Source: Sulfuritalea sp.
GTDB lineage: Bacteria > Pseudomonadota > Gammaproteobacteria > Burkholderiales > Rhodocyclaceae
Direction of reading: 5' to 3'
Length of the DNA stretch: 55,000 nt
NCBI GenBank assembly: GCA_016712985.1
Contig: JADJQA010000030.1
Span: forward strand, 1-55,000
In this document: one piece after another, positions 1-10,303 of the stretch
Numbering within the stretch: position 1 is the stretch's first letter
How the letters are laid out: the number at the start of each line of letters is the position of its first letter
Made by a program: the position numbers and the translations under genes
Notes under the pieces: model-generated
What the model saw: only the letters and a program-made list of their open reading frames with translations
Databases searched by the model: none
Told to the model about the DNA's origin: nothing

Positions 1-284
1 CACGGAAGGCCATAGCGGCGGATAAACCTCGTTGGACTGAACCGCCAGCGTGGCGATCGTTAAGCGGATTGTAAGGCCGGGAGAGGCAGAGTCAAGCGTT
101 TGGCATGATGCCAGATGCAAGGAAGCCAGGAAGGGCTCCCGATCCGCAGCGCCAAGATGTTCTCCGAGGAACAAACCCGCGTGGTCAATGGCGCGACAGG
201 CGCTTGCGCGCGAAAGGACGACAGGCATCCTGGCTGTGACGGACACGGCCGCCGGAAAGTCCCGCGGGCTTGAGCGGCGACGCA
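1..284. other. left flank of IS91-type unit, no gene recognised
   Basis: Short frames exist on both strands here, but none resembles a known family. The stretch lies downstream of the transposase stop and probably holds the left end of the mobile unit plus old flank. I could not fix an IS91 terminus: these elements lack terminal inverted repeats and target duplications. Confidence 0.4.
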
Positions 285-1384
285 TCACGGCGGACCCCGC
301 GACAGGGGACCGGGTGCGGGTGTCGGCGCAATCCCCGCCGTCGGCACAAACGTTCCTTCGCCGCAATGCGGGCAACGCGCCCACGCGATCCGGTCGATGC
401 GCCGCATGAACGCCGCCAGCGACTCCACCACCACGGAATCGGGCGCCGGCACCGAGAGCGCCGCGCGCGCCTGCGCCAGCTTCGTCGCCTTGGCCGCCGG
501 TCCCAGCAGGCCGTAATGGCGGATGCGCTTGAAGCCGCCGGGCAGCACATGCAATAGGAAGCGGTCGATGAACGTCGCGGCCGGCAAAGCCAAGGTCCGC
601 TTCTTGTTACCCTGCGCCGAATCGCGCACCCGGAAGCGCACCTCGTGATCATCGACCGCGATGATGCGCTCGTTCGAGATCGCCACCCGGTGCGTATAGC
701 GCCCCAGATACTCCAGCACCTGCGCCGGCCCCCCGAGCGGCTGTTTGGCATACACCACCCACTCATGGGCATGCAGCCGCGCCAGAAGAAGCACGCCACT
801 GGCCGCGTCAAGCGCCGTCGCGCCGGCCGACGTTCGTTTCTCCCGTGCCGCCTTCAGCGCCGCCACGAACTTGCCGCGGAACACCTTCGACAGCGCCTTC
901 ACCGGAAACAGGAAGCCGCGCTTGCTCGACCGCCATTCGCCCGAGGGCGCCAGCGCCCCGCCGGCCACCAGTGCATGGACATGCACATGCCGTCCCAGAT
1001 CCTGCTTCCAGGTGTGCAGCACCAGGGAGAACGCCGGCGTCCCGCCCAGCCAGCGCGGGTTGGCGGCGAACTCGGTGAGCGTGGCCGCCACCGCGCCGAA
1101 CAGCCTCTCGTAGATCGCCCGGGGCGCGATGCCGATCAGCCGTTCAGATCATGCGGGCAGGTGAACACCAGGTGGAAGTACGGCACCGGCAACAGTTCGC
1201 GCCGGCGTTCGGCCAGCCAGGCTTCCTTGGCGCGGGTCTGACACTGCGGGCAGTGCCGGTTGCGGCAGGAGTGATAGACGTGACGCGTCGTGCCGCAGGC
1301 GTCGCAGGTCTCGACATGGCCGCCCAGCGCCGCGGTGCGGCAGGCGACGATGGCGCGCCAGACCTTGGCCTTCGCCCACGACAA
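285..1384 (-). pseudogene. IS91-family HUH/Y2 transposase, frameshifted
   Basis: Rolling-circle transposase in two frames. The upstream part (1384-1136) carries the N-terminal zinc-binding region, with Cys pairs in CDACG and CRNRHCPQC. The downstream part (to 285) carries the HUH motif in HVHVHALV and the double-tyrosine motif YLGRY. The frames join near 1140, where one C appears to be missing: the first frame stops after HDLNG, and the second resumes with LIGIAPRAIYERL once a base is restored. The start is uncertain. 1384 is a TTG, but transposase-like sequence (ARSYLASHLLSW) continues upstream and overlaps the integrase end. Either a true inactivated copy or a consensus error. Confidence 0.8.
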
Positions 1385-1457
1385 GAGATGGCTGGCGAGA
1401 TAGCTCCGGGCCGTGGCGACGCACCCCGGCCAAACCGACGCGGCGGTCCACGGCCGC

Positions 1458-2309
1458 TCAGGTGGGCAGGGGATCGAGCAGTTCGCGCGGCGAGGTGGTG
1501 CCGGTCAGACGGTTCCGCGCCAGATGCAGGTAGCGCATGGTGGTGCTGATGTGGCCGTGCCCCAGCAGGCGCTGGATGGTGTGGAGATCCACCCCGGCTT
1601 CCAGCAGGTGCGTGGCGAAGGAGTGCCTCAAGGTATGGATGCCGGCGGCGTTGGTCAGTCCGGCGGCCTCGCAGGCGGCCCAGTACATGCGCTGCGCGGT
1701 CTGGTCATTCATGGGGCCGTCGCCGGCCTTGTTGGGGAACAGCCACGGGCGCGGCCGGCAGGTCTGCCAGTACAGCCGCAGGGTCTCCAGCAGCCGCGGC
1801 GAGAGCAGCGTATAGCGGTCCTGGCCGCCCTTGCCCTGGCGTACCTTGAGGCACATCCGATCCGGCGCGGACTCGATGTCGCTCACGTGCAGGGCGCAGA
1901 CTTCGGAGACGCGCAGACCGGCGGCGTAGGTGGTCATCAAGACGGTGCGTGTGCGCAAGGTGCCGCAGGCGGCGAACAGCCGTCCGATGTCCTCGCGCGA
2001 GAGCACCACGGGCAGCCGTTTGGGCGCCTTGGCCATCGGGATCTCGAACCAGATCTTGCGTTGCTGCAGAACCTGCCCAAACAGGAAGCGGCAGGCACAG
2101 GCTGCCTGGTTGACGCTGGCGTAGGCAAGCTTGCGTTCCTGGATCAGGTGCAGCAGGTAGGCCTGGATCTGCTCGGCATCGAGCTGGTCGGGGGGCCTGT
2201 GGTAGTGCTTGGCAAGCCCCGCAACGCAGGCCAGATAGGTCTCCCGCGTGCGTAGCGCAAACCCGCGCAGGACCATGGCATCGTCCATCCGCTGGCGCAG
2301 TTTCGTCAT
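1458..2309 (-). CDS. tyrosine recombinase/integrase of IS91-type unit
   Basis: A 283-residue phage-integrase-family protein. The N-terminal SAM-like core-binding domain covers about residues 1-90, followed by the catalytic domain. Visible catalytic residues are Arg in GLRVSEVCAL, His-x-x-Arg in HTLRHSFATHLL, His in LLGHGHISTT, and the nucleophilic Tyr in MRYLHL. ATG at 2309 gives the full N-terminal domain. It lies immediately upstream of the IS91 transposase, whose frame overlaps its end. Such recombinases accompany some IS91 elements, where their exact role is unclear; cointegrate resolution or targeting are possibilities. The frame is intact. Confidence 0.9.
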   Translation of the reverse strand: MTKLRQRMDDAMVLRGFALRTRETYLACVAGLAKHYHRPPDQLDAEQIQAYLLHLIQERKLAYASVNQAACACRFLFGQVLQQRKIWFEIPMAKAPKRLPVVLSREDIGRLFAACGTLRTRTVLMTTYAAGLRVSEVCALHVSDIESAPDRMCLKVRQGKGGQDRYTLLSPRLLETLRLYWQTCRPRPWLFPNKAGDGPMNDQTAQRMYWAACEAAGLTNAAGIHTLRHSFATHLLEAGVDLHTIQRLLGHGHISTTMRYLHLARNRLTGTTSPRELLDPLPT

Positions 2310-2898
2310 GTCGTTCTCCTCGTCAAGGTCGGGAACATTCCCGATTGAGAGGATCGGACAAAGCGCTGCCAGAAGTGCAAAAACGCGGCGGTGACTCGCG
2401 CCACCACCGCGTCAGCGGTTTAGTTCAACGTTAAGTCGGCTGCCTAAAGACGCAAAACAAACCATCAGTAGCGCCCCCTAATGCGTCCTGGCGAAAGAGA
2501 TGAGGCAAGGAATCAACGAGTTGGTCCAATTTAGTGCCTCCTAAGATTTCCGGCCCGTACCGGCGTGGCGGTTCCCTCGGCGTGGTCTTCCAGAATACGC
2601 CATTGGCAAATCTCCGTCCAGCATCGTGCGCACGGCCGGGCGGTCGGGGCTCTGGCCCGCTGGCATGGCGGCGGGCGTTCCCTGCGTGCGACGAGCCGGC
2701 AAACGCACGGCTGGTTTGGCCAGCGGCTTGGCGCGGCCCCGCGGCATGGGGACCAGGAGGGCCGCGAGCCAGAGCCGGTGATGCGGCCGCCCCGCCCGGC
2801 ACGGCTAGCAAACGGCCGTGTCGCCAGCGCCGAATCTTGAAAATCAGCCCGCGCGCGACGATTTCGCCTGCCGCTGTTGCGGGCCGCGTCCTGCAAGA
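2310..2898. other. intergenic, no gene recognised
   Basis: Between the integrase start and the acyl-CoA dehydrogenase stop. An imperfect GC-rich inverted repeat lies at about 2382-2411. Frames at 2431-2850 are proline/arginine-rich on both strands, as expected for shadow frames in GC-rich DNA. Possibly the right end of the mobile unit and displaced old sequence. Confidence 0.4.
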
Positions 2899-4139
<1,241 letters not shown>

Positions 4140-4187
4140 GGTGTGTCCTCGTGACCGGTTAGGTGGGATGACGAAGCCGCAATGAGC

Positions 4188-4255
4188 CGTCATTCCCGCG
4201 AAAGCGGGAATCCAGTACGCATGACCTGGATTCCGGGGCAAGCCCGGAATGACGG
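4188..4255. repeat. REP-type inverted repeat pair
   Basis: Two back-to-back palindromes: CGTCATTCCCGCGAAAGCGG at the left and its relative ending CCGGAATGACGG at the right, with CCAGT/CTGGATTCC at the inner ends. This is the widespread 'gtcattcc...ggaatgac' REP design. It lies between the kinase and dehydrogenase genes and could form a stem in their transcript. Confidence 0.85.
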
Positions 4256-4281
4256 CATTCAGAGCGGCGCTTCATGGGTGC

Positions 4282-5349
4282 TCAGTGACTGGCAAGCAGG
4301 CGCTCGACCTGGCGCCAGGCTTCCTCGGCCAGTGGCCGCGCGCGCTTGCCGGTTTCGATGGCTTCGGCGCTCGAGGCATTGCCTTGCAGGGCGCGCGCCA
4401 TGATGCCTTGCAGGATGCAGGCCAGGCGGAACATGTTGAAGGCGATGTAGTACTCCCATTCGCGCGGCGGGATCGGCGCGCGGCCGGTGCGGCGGCAATA
4501 CGCGGCAACGTAGTCGGTCTCGGACGGAATGCCCAGCGCGGCGAGGTCATGACCGACGAGGCCGCGGAACTGGCCGGGCGAAAGCCGCCAGCTCATGCAG
4601 TGATAGGCGAAGTCCGCCAGCGGGTGGCCGAGTGTGGACAGCTCCCAGTCGAGCACCGCGAGAATGCGCGGCTCGCTCGGGTGGAACACCGTGTTGTCGA
4701 GGCGGAAGTCGCCATGCACGATGCTGGTCTCGTCGCCACGCGGGATGTTCTGCGGCAGCCACTCGATCAGCCGGTCCATGGCTTCGATCTTCTCCGTTTC
4801 CGAGGCGCGGTACTGCTTGCTCCAGCGCCCCACCTGGCGCTCCAGATACTTGTCCGGCTTGCCGTAGTCGGCGAGGCCGACGGCCGCGTAATCGACCTTG
4901 TGCAGGGCGGCGATGACGCGGTTCATCTCGTCGAAGATCGCGGCGCGCTCGGCGGCGGTGATCCCCGGCAACGACGGATCCCACATGATCCGGCCGTCGA
5001 CGCAGTCCATGACAAAGAACATCGTGCCGATCACGCTGTCGTCTTCGCACAGCGCCCAGGTGCGCGGCACCGGGACGTCGGTGCCGGCCAGCGCCGAGAT
5101 CACCTTGTATTCGCGATCCACGGCGTGGGCGCTGGGCAGCAGCTTGCCGGGCGGCTTGCGGCGCAGCACGTACTTGCGGCTGCTGGCGGTCAGCAGGTAG
5201 GTCGGGTTGGACTGGCCACCGTGGAACTTCTCGATGTGCAGCGCGCCGGAGAAGCCCTCGACGTGCTCCTGCATCCACGCCGCGAGGCGCGCAGTGTCGA
5301 AGGCATCCTGCGCGGTGACCGGCCGCGTGCCGGTGAAACTGTCTGTCAT
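4282..5349 (-). CDS. APH-family phosphotransferase (ACAD10/11-type, LvaA-like)
   Basis: A 355-residue protein-kinase-fold phosphotransferase. ATP-binding residues appear near residue 45 (FHGGQSNPTYLL) and in KYVLRRKPPG; the catalytic loop is HGDFRLDN and the metal-binding Asp is in VLDWELSTLGHP. It matches the kinase domain at the N-terminus of ACAD10/11 and, in bacteria, LvaA, which phosphorylates 4-hydroxyacyl-CoA. The ACAD partner is the next gene downstream, separated by a REP pair. This neighbourhood favours hydroxyacyl-CoA catabolism over antibiotic resistance. The substrate chain length cannot be told from sequence. The frame is intact and ATG at 5349 gives a full-length domain. Confidence 0.85.
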   Translation of the reverse strand: MTDSFTGTRPVTAQDAFDTARLAAWMQEHVEGFSGALHIEKFHGGQSNPTYLLTASSRKYVLRRKPPGKLLPSAHAVDREYKVISALAGTDVPVPRTWALCEDDSVIGTMFFVMDCVDGRIMWDPSLPGITAAERAAIFDEMNRVIAALHKVDYAAVGLADYGKPDKYLERQVGRWSKQYRASETEKIEAMDRLIEWLPQNIPRGDETSIVHGDFRLDNTVFHPSEPRILAVLDWELSTLGHPLADFAYHCMSWRLSPGQFRGLVGHDLAALGIPSETDYVAAYCRRTGRAPIPPREWEYYIAFNMFRLACILQGIMARALQGNASSAEAIETGKRARPLAEEAWRQVERLLASH

Positions 5350-5380
5350 TGAGAGTATTCCAGAAAAATCAAGCGCTTCA

Positions 5381-5478
5381 AACGCAGAGGGCGCAGAGGC
5401 GCAGAGAGCGCAGAGAAGATCAAATCGCCAAACAGGAATTTCCTCTGCGTCCTCTGCGTCTCTGCGCCCTCTGCGTTG
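5381..5478. repeat. long inverted repeat of GCAGAG motifs
   Basis: The left arm (about 5381-5420, AACGCAGAGGGCGCAGAGGC and on) is repeated inverted at about 5440-5478, ending CTCTGCGTT. The loop is about 20 bases. A transcript would fold into one long stem. Similar 'cgcagaggcgcagag' palindromes are dispersed in many proteobacteria. It separates the oxidoreductase stop (5489) from the kinase start (5349). Confidence 0.8.
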
Positions 5479-5488
5479 AAAGAGGTGT

Positions 5489-6483
5489 TCATGTCAATTT
5501 CACCAGTTGCTTGCCGAAATTGCCGCCCTTCAGCAGGCTGATGAGGGCGGCCGGTGCCGCTGCCAGTCCCTCGGCCACGCTTTCGCGATACTTGATCCGG
5601 CCGGATGCCACATGGGCGCCGAGTTCCGTCAGCGCCGGTGGCCAGCGGCTCAGGTCGTCGTAGACGATGAAGCCCTGCATTCTGACGCGATTCACCAGCA
5701 CCGAACGCAGGTTGCTGATCGGGTAGGGTTGGCTGTTGTATTCGGAGATCAGGCCGCACACAGCGATCCGCGAGAACGGATTCATGCGCGCCAGCAGGGT
5801 GTCGAATATCTCGCCGCCGACGTTCTCGAACAGGCAGTCGATGCCCTTGGGCGCGGCATTCTTCAGGTCGCCGCGCAGATTGCCGGCCTTGTAGTCGATG
5901 CAGGCATCGAAGCCCAGTTCCTCAAGCACATAGCGGCATTTGTCCGGGCCGCCGGCAATGCCAACCGCTCGCGCGCCGTGGATCTTCGCGAGTTGCCCGA
6001 CCACGCTGCCAACCGCGCCGGAGGCCGCCGTGACGACCACGGTTTCGCCGGTCTTTGGCGCACAGATGTCCAGTAGACCAACCCAGGCGGTGACGCCGGG
6101 CATGCCCAGCGGACCGAGAAAGGCGGAAAGCGGAACGGCGCCGGCATCGACTTTGCGCAGGTTGCTGCCATCGGCCACGCCCCAGGTCTGCCAACCCAGC
6201 GCGCCAACGACCTTGTCGCCGGGGGAAAACCCGGATGATTGGACCTGACGACTTCGCCGGCGGTGCCGCCGATCATTACCGCGCCGATCTCGACCGGCGC
6301 GGCGTAGGACTTGGCGTCCGACATGCGGCCGCGCATGTAGGGATCGAGCGACAGCCACTCGTTCCTGACCAGCACCTGGTTGGCGCCGGGCTCGGGAATG
6401 TCTGCTTCCTCAAGGCGGAAATTGCTTTCCTCGACCCAGGTGACAGGGCGGCTGGCGAGGACGATTTTCTGGTTCTTTTTCAT
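5489..6483 (-). CDS. NADP-dependent MDR oxidoreductase (CurA/alkenal reductase type), frameshifted
   Basis: Zinc-free medium-chain reductase of about 331 residues. The N-terminal part (from ATG at 6483, MKKNQKIVLASRPVTW) carries WLSLDPYMRGRM, typical of the prostaglandin reductase/CurA family. The rest, in another frame, carries FSPGDKVVGALGWQ, the NADP site AASGAVGSVVGQLAKI and DCLFENVGGEIFD, ending at 5489. The break is at 6226-6229, where an A run (T on the coding strand) is one base short; restoring it gives HPGFSPGDKVV. The likely activity is reduction of alpha,beta-unsaturated carbonyl compounds. It lies between the SDR and the APH kinase on the same strand. Probably intact in the living cell. 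Confidence 0.8.
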
Positions 6484-6588
6484 GATGGAGGATTTCCGGT
6501 GATTGGCTGCAAAAAGTCGGCGCTGGCGCTACGGCGATTTCAGGCAGCGCAGGCTGTCGTGCTCGCATGTCGCGCATCGGCCGCCGGT

Positions 6589-7362
6589 TCAGAAGCTGCT
6601 GCTGCCGCCGTCGACCACCAGCGCGTGGCCGGTGACGTGGCGCGAGGCCTCGGAGGCGAGATAGACGACCGCGCCCTTCAGGTCCTCCTCGCCGCCGAGG
6701 CGGCCCAGTGCGGTATCCGCGATGATCTGGTCGCCGAGCTTTTCCATCAGGCCGCTGGCCATCCTGGAGGGAAAGAAGCCGGGGCAGATGGCGTTGACGT
6801 TGATGTTGTAGCGACCCCATTCCGCGGCCAGGGCGCGCACGAAATTCACGTCGGCGCCCTTGGCGGCGTTGTAGGCGATGGTCGGCATGTGCGGCGGGTT
6901 GCCGCGCAGCCCGGCAATCGAGGCGGTGACGATGATCTTGCCCGACTTCCGTGGAATCAAGGCGCGCCTGCCGACTTCGCGGGTGAGGAAGAACATGCCG
7001 TTGACATTGAGGTTGATGACTTTCATCCAGGCATCGTCCGGGTAGTCCGCGGCCGGAGCCGCCCAGTTGGCGCCGGCATTGTTCACCAGGATGTCGATCT
7101 TGCCGTAGTGCTCGAGTACCTTGCCGACGAGGCCGGGGATCTGCTCGAACTTCGACAGGTCGCCGATGACCGTCAGCGCCTCGATACCCTGCTGTTCGAG
7201 CCGGGCCTTGGCCGCCGCCAGTTCGTCGGCCTTGCGCGCGGTGATGGCCAGCCTGGCCCCCATTTCCCCGAGCGCTTCGGCCATCTGCAAGCCAAGGCCC
7301 CGCGAGCCGCCGGTGACCAGGGCGACCTTGCCGGTGAGATCGAACAATTCCTTGACGCTCAT
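6589..7362 (-). CDS. SDR-family oxidoreductase
   Basis: Classical short-chain dehydrogenase/reductase of 257 residues. It has the N-terminal Rossmann motif TGGSRGLGLQMAEALG, NNAG near residue 90, a catalytic Ser in TASIAG, the YNAAK active-site pair, and a C-terminal CPGFFPS...VVDGGSSS segment. ATG at 7362 follows AAAGGAATCCC and gives a normal N-terminus; an in-frame extension to 7467 looks non-coding. It is the first gene of the minus-strand acyl-CoA cluster. LvaD in the levulinate pathway is also an SDR, which fits, but the family is too broad to name the substrate. Confidence 0.85.
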   Translation of the reverse strand: MSVKELFDLTGKVALVTGGSRGLGLQMAEALGEMGARLAITARKADELAAAKARLEQQGIEALTVIGDLSKFEQIPGLVGKVLEHYGKIDILVNNAGANWAAPAADYPDDAWMKVINLNVNGMFFLTREVGRRALIPRKSGKIIVTASIAGLRGNPPHMPTIAYNAAKGADVNFVRALAAEWGRYNINVNAICPGFFPSRMASGLMEKLGDQIIADTALGRLGGEEDLKGAVVYLASEASRHVTGHALVVDGGSSSF

Positions 7363-7662
7363 GGGATTCCTTTCGTCGGCTGTTGGCGCACGGCACAAAT
7401 TCACCCTCCGTGCAGGTCGAATCCTGGTCGGCTGACAAAACTGTCTGTCATGGACAGGGCCGGGCACAAGTGTAAAGCATTCTCGGGGCCACCATCCCGC
7501 GCAAATTTGGTCAGAGGGCGCCAGCCACGGCCGGGATCGCCAAATCAGTGATTCAGGAGCCTTTCGGGAGATAATTCAGTCACGCAGCTTGTCGGGCCCG
7601 GCGAAAAGCCAACAGGCACATTCGGCCCGATGGCGATGGCGCGATGAGGAGGTCACTGTTTC
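7363..7662. promoter_or_regulatory. divergent intergenic region
   Basis: 300 bases between the SDR and kinase starts, transcribed away from each other, so promoters for both directions must lie here. I see no convincing consensus pair. The kinase ribosome site, AGGAGG, is at about 7646-7651. Confidence 0.4.
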
Positions 7663-8931
7663 ATGGATCGAATAGGCAAATTCCAGCTCCGAGGTGTTCT
7701 CGGCAAGGGCGCGTCAGGCACGGTCTATCTTGCCCTCGACACGTTTTCGGGAAACACGGTTGCACTGAAGGTACTGGATTCGGAAGTCGTCAGGAACTCG
7801 GGTTTCGAGCGGACCAACACCGCGCAATTCATGAACGAGGCGTCGCTCGCCGGAAAACTCAAGCATCCGCACATCGCGTCGATCCTCGAAGCCTCGGTCA
7901 ACGAGGATTCGGGCTACATCGCGATCGAGTACGTCCCCGGTGGCGACCTATCCCAATACACCCATCCCGGGCGACTGCTCTCGCCGCAGAACGCCATACA
8001 GATCGCGTTCAAGTGCTGTGGTGCGCTCGATTACGCGTTCCGCCAGGGCATTGTGCACCGGGACATCAAGCCAGCGAACATTCTCGTGGTCAGCGGCACC
8101 AACATCAAGGTGGCGGATTTCGGCGCGGCATACCTGGCCAAGGCTCCGGAAACGCAGATCGCGGACATCGGCTCGCCGATGTACATGTCGCCCGAGCAGA
8201 TACGCGGCGAACCGCTCGGCCACCACAGCGACATGTTCTCGCTTGGCGTGGTGCTTTACCAGTTATTTACGGGGCAGAAGCCCTTCGTTGCGTCCACGCT
8301 TGAGGAACTGCTGGCGAAGATCCTCAACGAGGCGCCGCTGGCGCCCAGCTCGCATCGGCCCGAGCTCAGCAAGGAGATCGACCGGATTCTGCTGCGGATG
8401 ATCGCCAAGACCCCGGAGCAACGTTACCCTACCTGGGCCGATCTGGCACTGGATATCGCGAAAATAGGGCGTCTCAGCGTTTATGAGAGCGCGATTCCCG
8501 ACAGCGACAAATTTGTTGCCCTGAAGAAGGTGCGGCTGCTCGGCCACCTGGACGACGCGGAGCTATGGGAACTGGTGCAGAAGGGCAGGTGGTCGCGGGT
8601 GCCGACGCGCACGGTGATAGTGCGCGAGGGGGAAACCGGCCGGAGCCTGTTCTTTCTTGGCAGCGGGAGGGTCAAGGTCACCAAGCAAGGCCGGCTGCTG
8701 AACCTGCTGGAGGCCGGCGAATGCGTCGGCGAGATGTCCTATGTCAAGGAGGGCGAAATCGCCCGACAAGCGACGGTGGAGTCCATGGATGACGTGCTGC
8801 TCGCGGAATTCGAGCCGGAAGCCCTCGACGAGGTCAGCCTGAAATGTCGCTACCAGTTTTCCCAGGCGTTGCTGCACTCGCTCGTCGATCGCCTCGCGCT
8901 GGCCGATGCCCGGCTCATCCAGGCAGGGTGA
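7663..8931 (+). CDS. Ser/Thr protein kinase with C-terminal cyclic-nucleotide-binding domain
   Basis: A 422-residue soluble Hanks-type kinase. It has a glycine loop (GKGASG, residues 14-19), Lys36 in ALKVL, the catalytic loop HRDIKPAN (from His132), DFG (Asp152), an activation segment GSPMYMSPEQ, and the C-lobe to about 275. Residues about 295-410 form a Crp-type cNMP-binding fold. Its phosphate cassette keeps the key Glu and Arg (GECVGEMSY and IARQATV), so nucleotide binding is plausible. No transmembrane or PASTA segment is seen. AGGAGG lies 12 bases before ATG 7663. The arrangement suggests second-messenger control of phosphorylation; the targets are unknown. Confidence 0.9.
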   Translation: MDRIGKFQLRGVLGKGASGTVYLALDTFSGNTVALKVLDSEVVRNSGFERTNTAQFMNEASLAGKLKHPHIASILEASVNEDSGYIAIEYVPGGDLSQYTHPGRLLSPQNAIQIAFKCCGALDYAFRQGIVHRDIKPANILVVSGTNIKVADFGAAYLAKAPETQIADIGSPMYMSPEQIRGEPLGHHSDMFSLGVVLYQLFTGQKPFVASTLEELLAKILNEAPLAPSSHRPELSKEIDRILLRMIAKTPEQRYPTWADLALDIAKIGRLSVYESAIPDSDKFVALKKVRLLGHLDDAELWELVQKGRWSRVPTRTVIVREGETGRSLFFLGSGRVKVTKQGRLLNLLEAGECVGEMSYVKEGEIARQATVESMDDVLLAEFEPEALDEVSLKCRYQFSQALLHSLVDRLALADARLIQAG

Positions 8932-8943
8932 TGCACGTCGGCT

Positions 8944-9891
8944 TCACGACAGGGAGCTTGGTCCCGAACGGGTCCGTCCCGTCGTCGCCGGGCTTGTCAA
9001 TTCACCATTCCCAATCGCCGACTTGTCGGCCGCCAGCATGGCGGCGCGGCTGGAGGGGGTTTCCAGGCTGATGCGGCCGAGCTTGCCGTTGCGATAATCG
9101 GTGAGCAGGACCATCGCCGCCTTTTCCAGGTCCGGTTCGCCGCCGCGGCGGCCCTGGACGATGCAGCCGCGTTTCCTCGCCACGGCCTCGATCACGCCGA
9201 TGCCGTCCATGCCATCGCCGACGATGCCATAGCGCTCGACGAGCATGGCCGGGTAGCGTTGCAGCAGCAGTCCCGCCAGAAAAGTCGCGACCTCCGAATC
9301 GATCACGGCATTGCGGCCGATGGCGTGGCTGGCGGCCAGCATGTAGCCATCGCTGTCGTGCCTGATCTTCGGCCACATCAGGCCGGGGGTGTCGGTGATG
9401 CTCATTGTCGGGCCGAGGTCGATGCACATCTGTGACTTCGTCACCGCCGGTTCGTCGCCGACCGCGGCCACACGGCGCTTCAGCAGCGCATTCATCAGCG
9501 TCGACTTGCCGACGTTGGGGATGCCCATGATCATCATGCGCAGCGGCTTGATGCCGTCATTGCGGTGGGGCGCCAGGGCCTTGCACAGGCCGGGCACGCG
9601 CGCGGCCTCGCCCGGCTTCTTGCTCGATATGGCCACCGCCTTGACCCCCGGCTGGCGGTTGTAGAAATCCAGCCAGCCCTGGGTCACCGCCGGGTCGGCG
9701 AGATCAGCCTTGTTCAGCAGCTTGAGGCAGGGGCGCTGGCGGTGCAGGCGCAGCTCGCGGATCAGGGGGTTGCTGCTTGCCTCGGGCAGACGCGCATCGC
9801 ACACCTCGATCACCACGTCGGTCAGCGCCATGGTTTCGGCGGCCTTCTTGCGGGCCGAGGTCATGTGGCCGGGGAACCACTGTATGGTCAT
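8944..9891 (-). CDS. circularly permuted GTPase, YlqF/RbgA family
   Basis: A 315-residue ribosome-assembly GTPase. The order of GTP motifs is permuted, as in the YlqF family: G4 (LLNKADLAD, about residue 60) precedes G1 (MGIPNVGKSTLMNAL, about 125), then G3 (DTPG, about 170). The N-terminal WFPGHMTSARKK is diagnostic. RbgA acts in late large-subunit assembly in Firmicutes; the role of proteobacterial members is less defined. I chose ATG at 9891 because family members begin MTIQWFPGHM; a TTG at 9918 overlapping the upstream stop is possible. It lies directly downstream of an S4 RNA-binding protein. Confidence 0.9.
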   Translation of the reverse strand: MTIQWFPGHMTSARKKAAETMALTDVVIEVCDARLPEASSNPLIRELRLHRQRPCLKLLNKADLADPAVTQGWLDFYNRQPGVKAVAISSKKPGEAARVPGLCKALAPHRNDGIKPLRMMIMGIPNVGKSTLMNALLKRRVAAVGDEPAVTKSQMCIDLGPTMSITDTPGLMWPKIRHDSDGYMLAASHAIGRNAVIDSEVATFLAGLLLQRYPAMLVERYGIVGDGMDGIGVIEAVARKRGCIVQGRRGGEPDLEKAAMVLLTDYRNGKLGRISLETPSSRAAMLAADKSAIGNGELTSPATTGRTRSGPSSLS

Positions 9892-9914
9892 GGAGGAATC
9901 AGTTCGACGTGGAA

Positions 9915-10145
9915 TCAACCGGCTGCATCGGCGGCAACGATGTGGATTTCTTCATCCGCCAGGCGCACTGTCCGGCCCGGTCGCAGCTTGCGCCGGGTGC
10001 GGGTTTCGATTTCGCCGTCCACTGTCACGGCCCCCGCGCCGATCAGCGCCTTGGCGGCGCCGCCGGAGGGCGTCAGGCCTAGTAACTTGAGGAGCACGTT
10101 CAGCTCGATGAACTCGCCCTGAAGTTGGAAGCGGTGAATGGTCAA
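9915..10145 (-). CDS. S4-domain RNA-binding protein, YbcJ-like
   Basis: A 76-residue protein that is essentially one S4 domain: FIELNVLLKLLGLTPSGGAAKALIGAGAVTVDGEIETRTRRKLRPG. It resembles YbcJ, a small RNA-binding protein tied loosely to ribosome biogenesis. The start appears to be TTG at 10145: a strong GGAGGAATTC ribosome site lies just before it, and no ATG is available in frame. It is followed by the permuted GTPase, which suggests a two-gene ribosome-assembly operon. Confidence 0.85.
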   Translation of the reverse strand: MTIHRFQLQGEFIELNVLLKLLGLTPSGGAAKALIGAGAVTVDGEIETRTRRKLRPGRTVRLADEEIHIVAADAAG

Positions 10146-10303
10146 GAATTCCTCCGGTGCGGCGGATTATAGGCGCGCCCGTCTTCCTGCCGCGCCCACT
10201 TCAGGAGTGGGTGCCGATCCGGGCCAAAGTGCGGTCAAACTGCGTTAAAGTGCGCATCGCTGAGAACCTTTCTCTGAACGGCACTCGCCGAAGAATTTCG
10301 GAC

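Larger units (their letters stand above)
285..2309 (-). mobile_element. IS91-type element with accessory tyrosine recombinase
   Basis: A tyrosine recombinase gene is followed directly by an IS91-family transposase gene on the same strand, a pairing common in one branch of the IS91 family. The limits given are those of the two genes; the true ends lie further out and were not resolved. An imperfect inverted repeat at about 2382-2411, followed by GTTC at 2423-2426, could mark the right end, but this is speculative. The transposase is frameshifted, so the unit may not move on its own. Confidence 0.7.

Noticed and set aside
2411..2460. Possible integron attC-like site (GTTAAGTCGGC pattern)
   Set aside because: Only a few bases fit and the paired inverse core is not found nearby.
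6235..7551. 438-residue plus-strand frame
   Set aside because: Antisense to the MDR and SDR genes, which have clear motifs on the minus strand.
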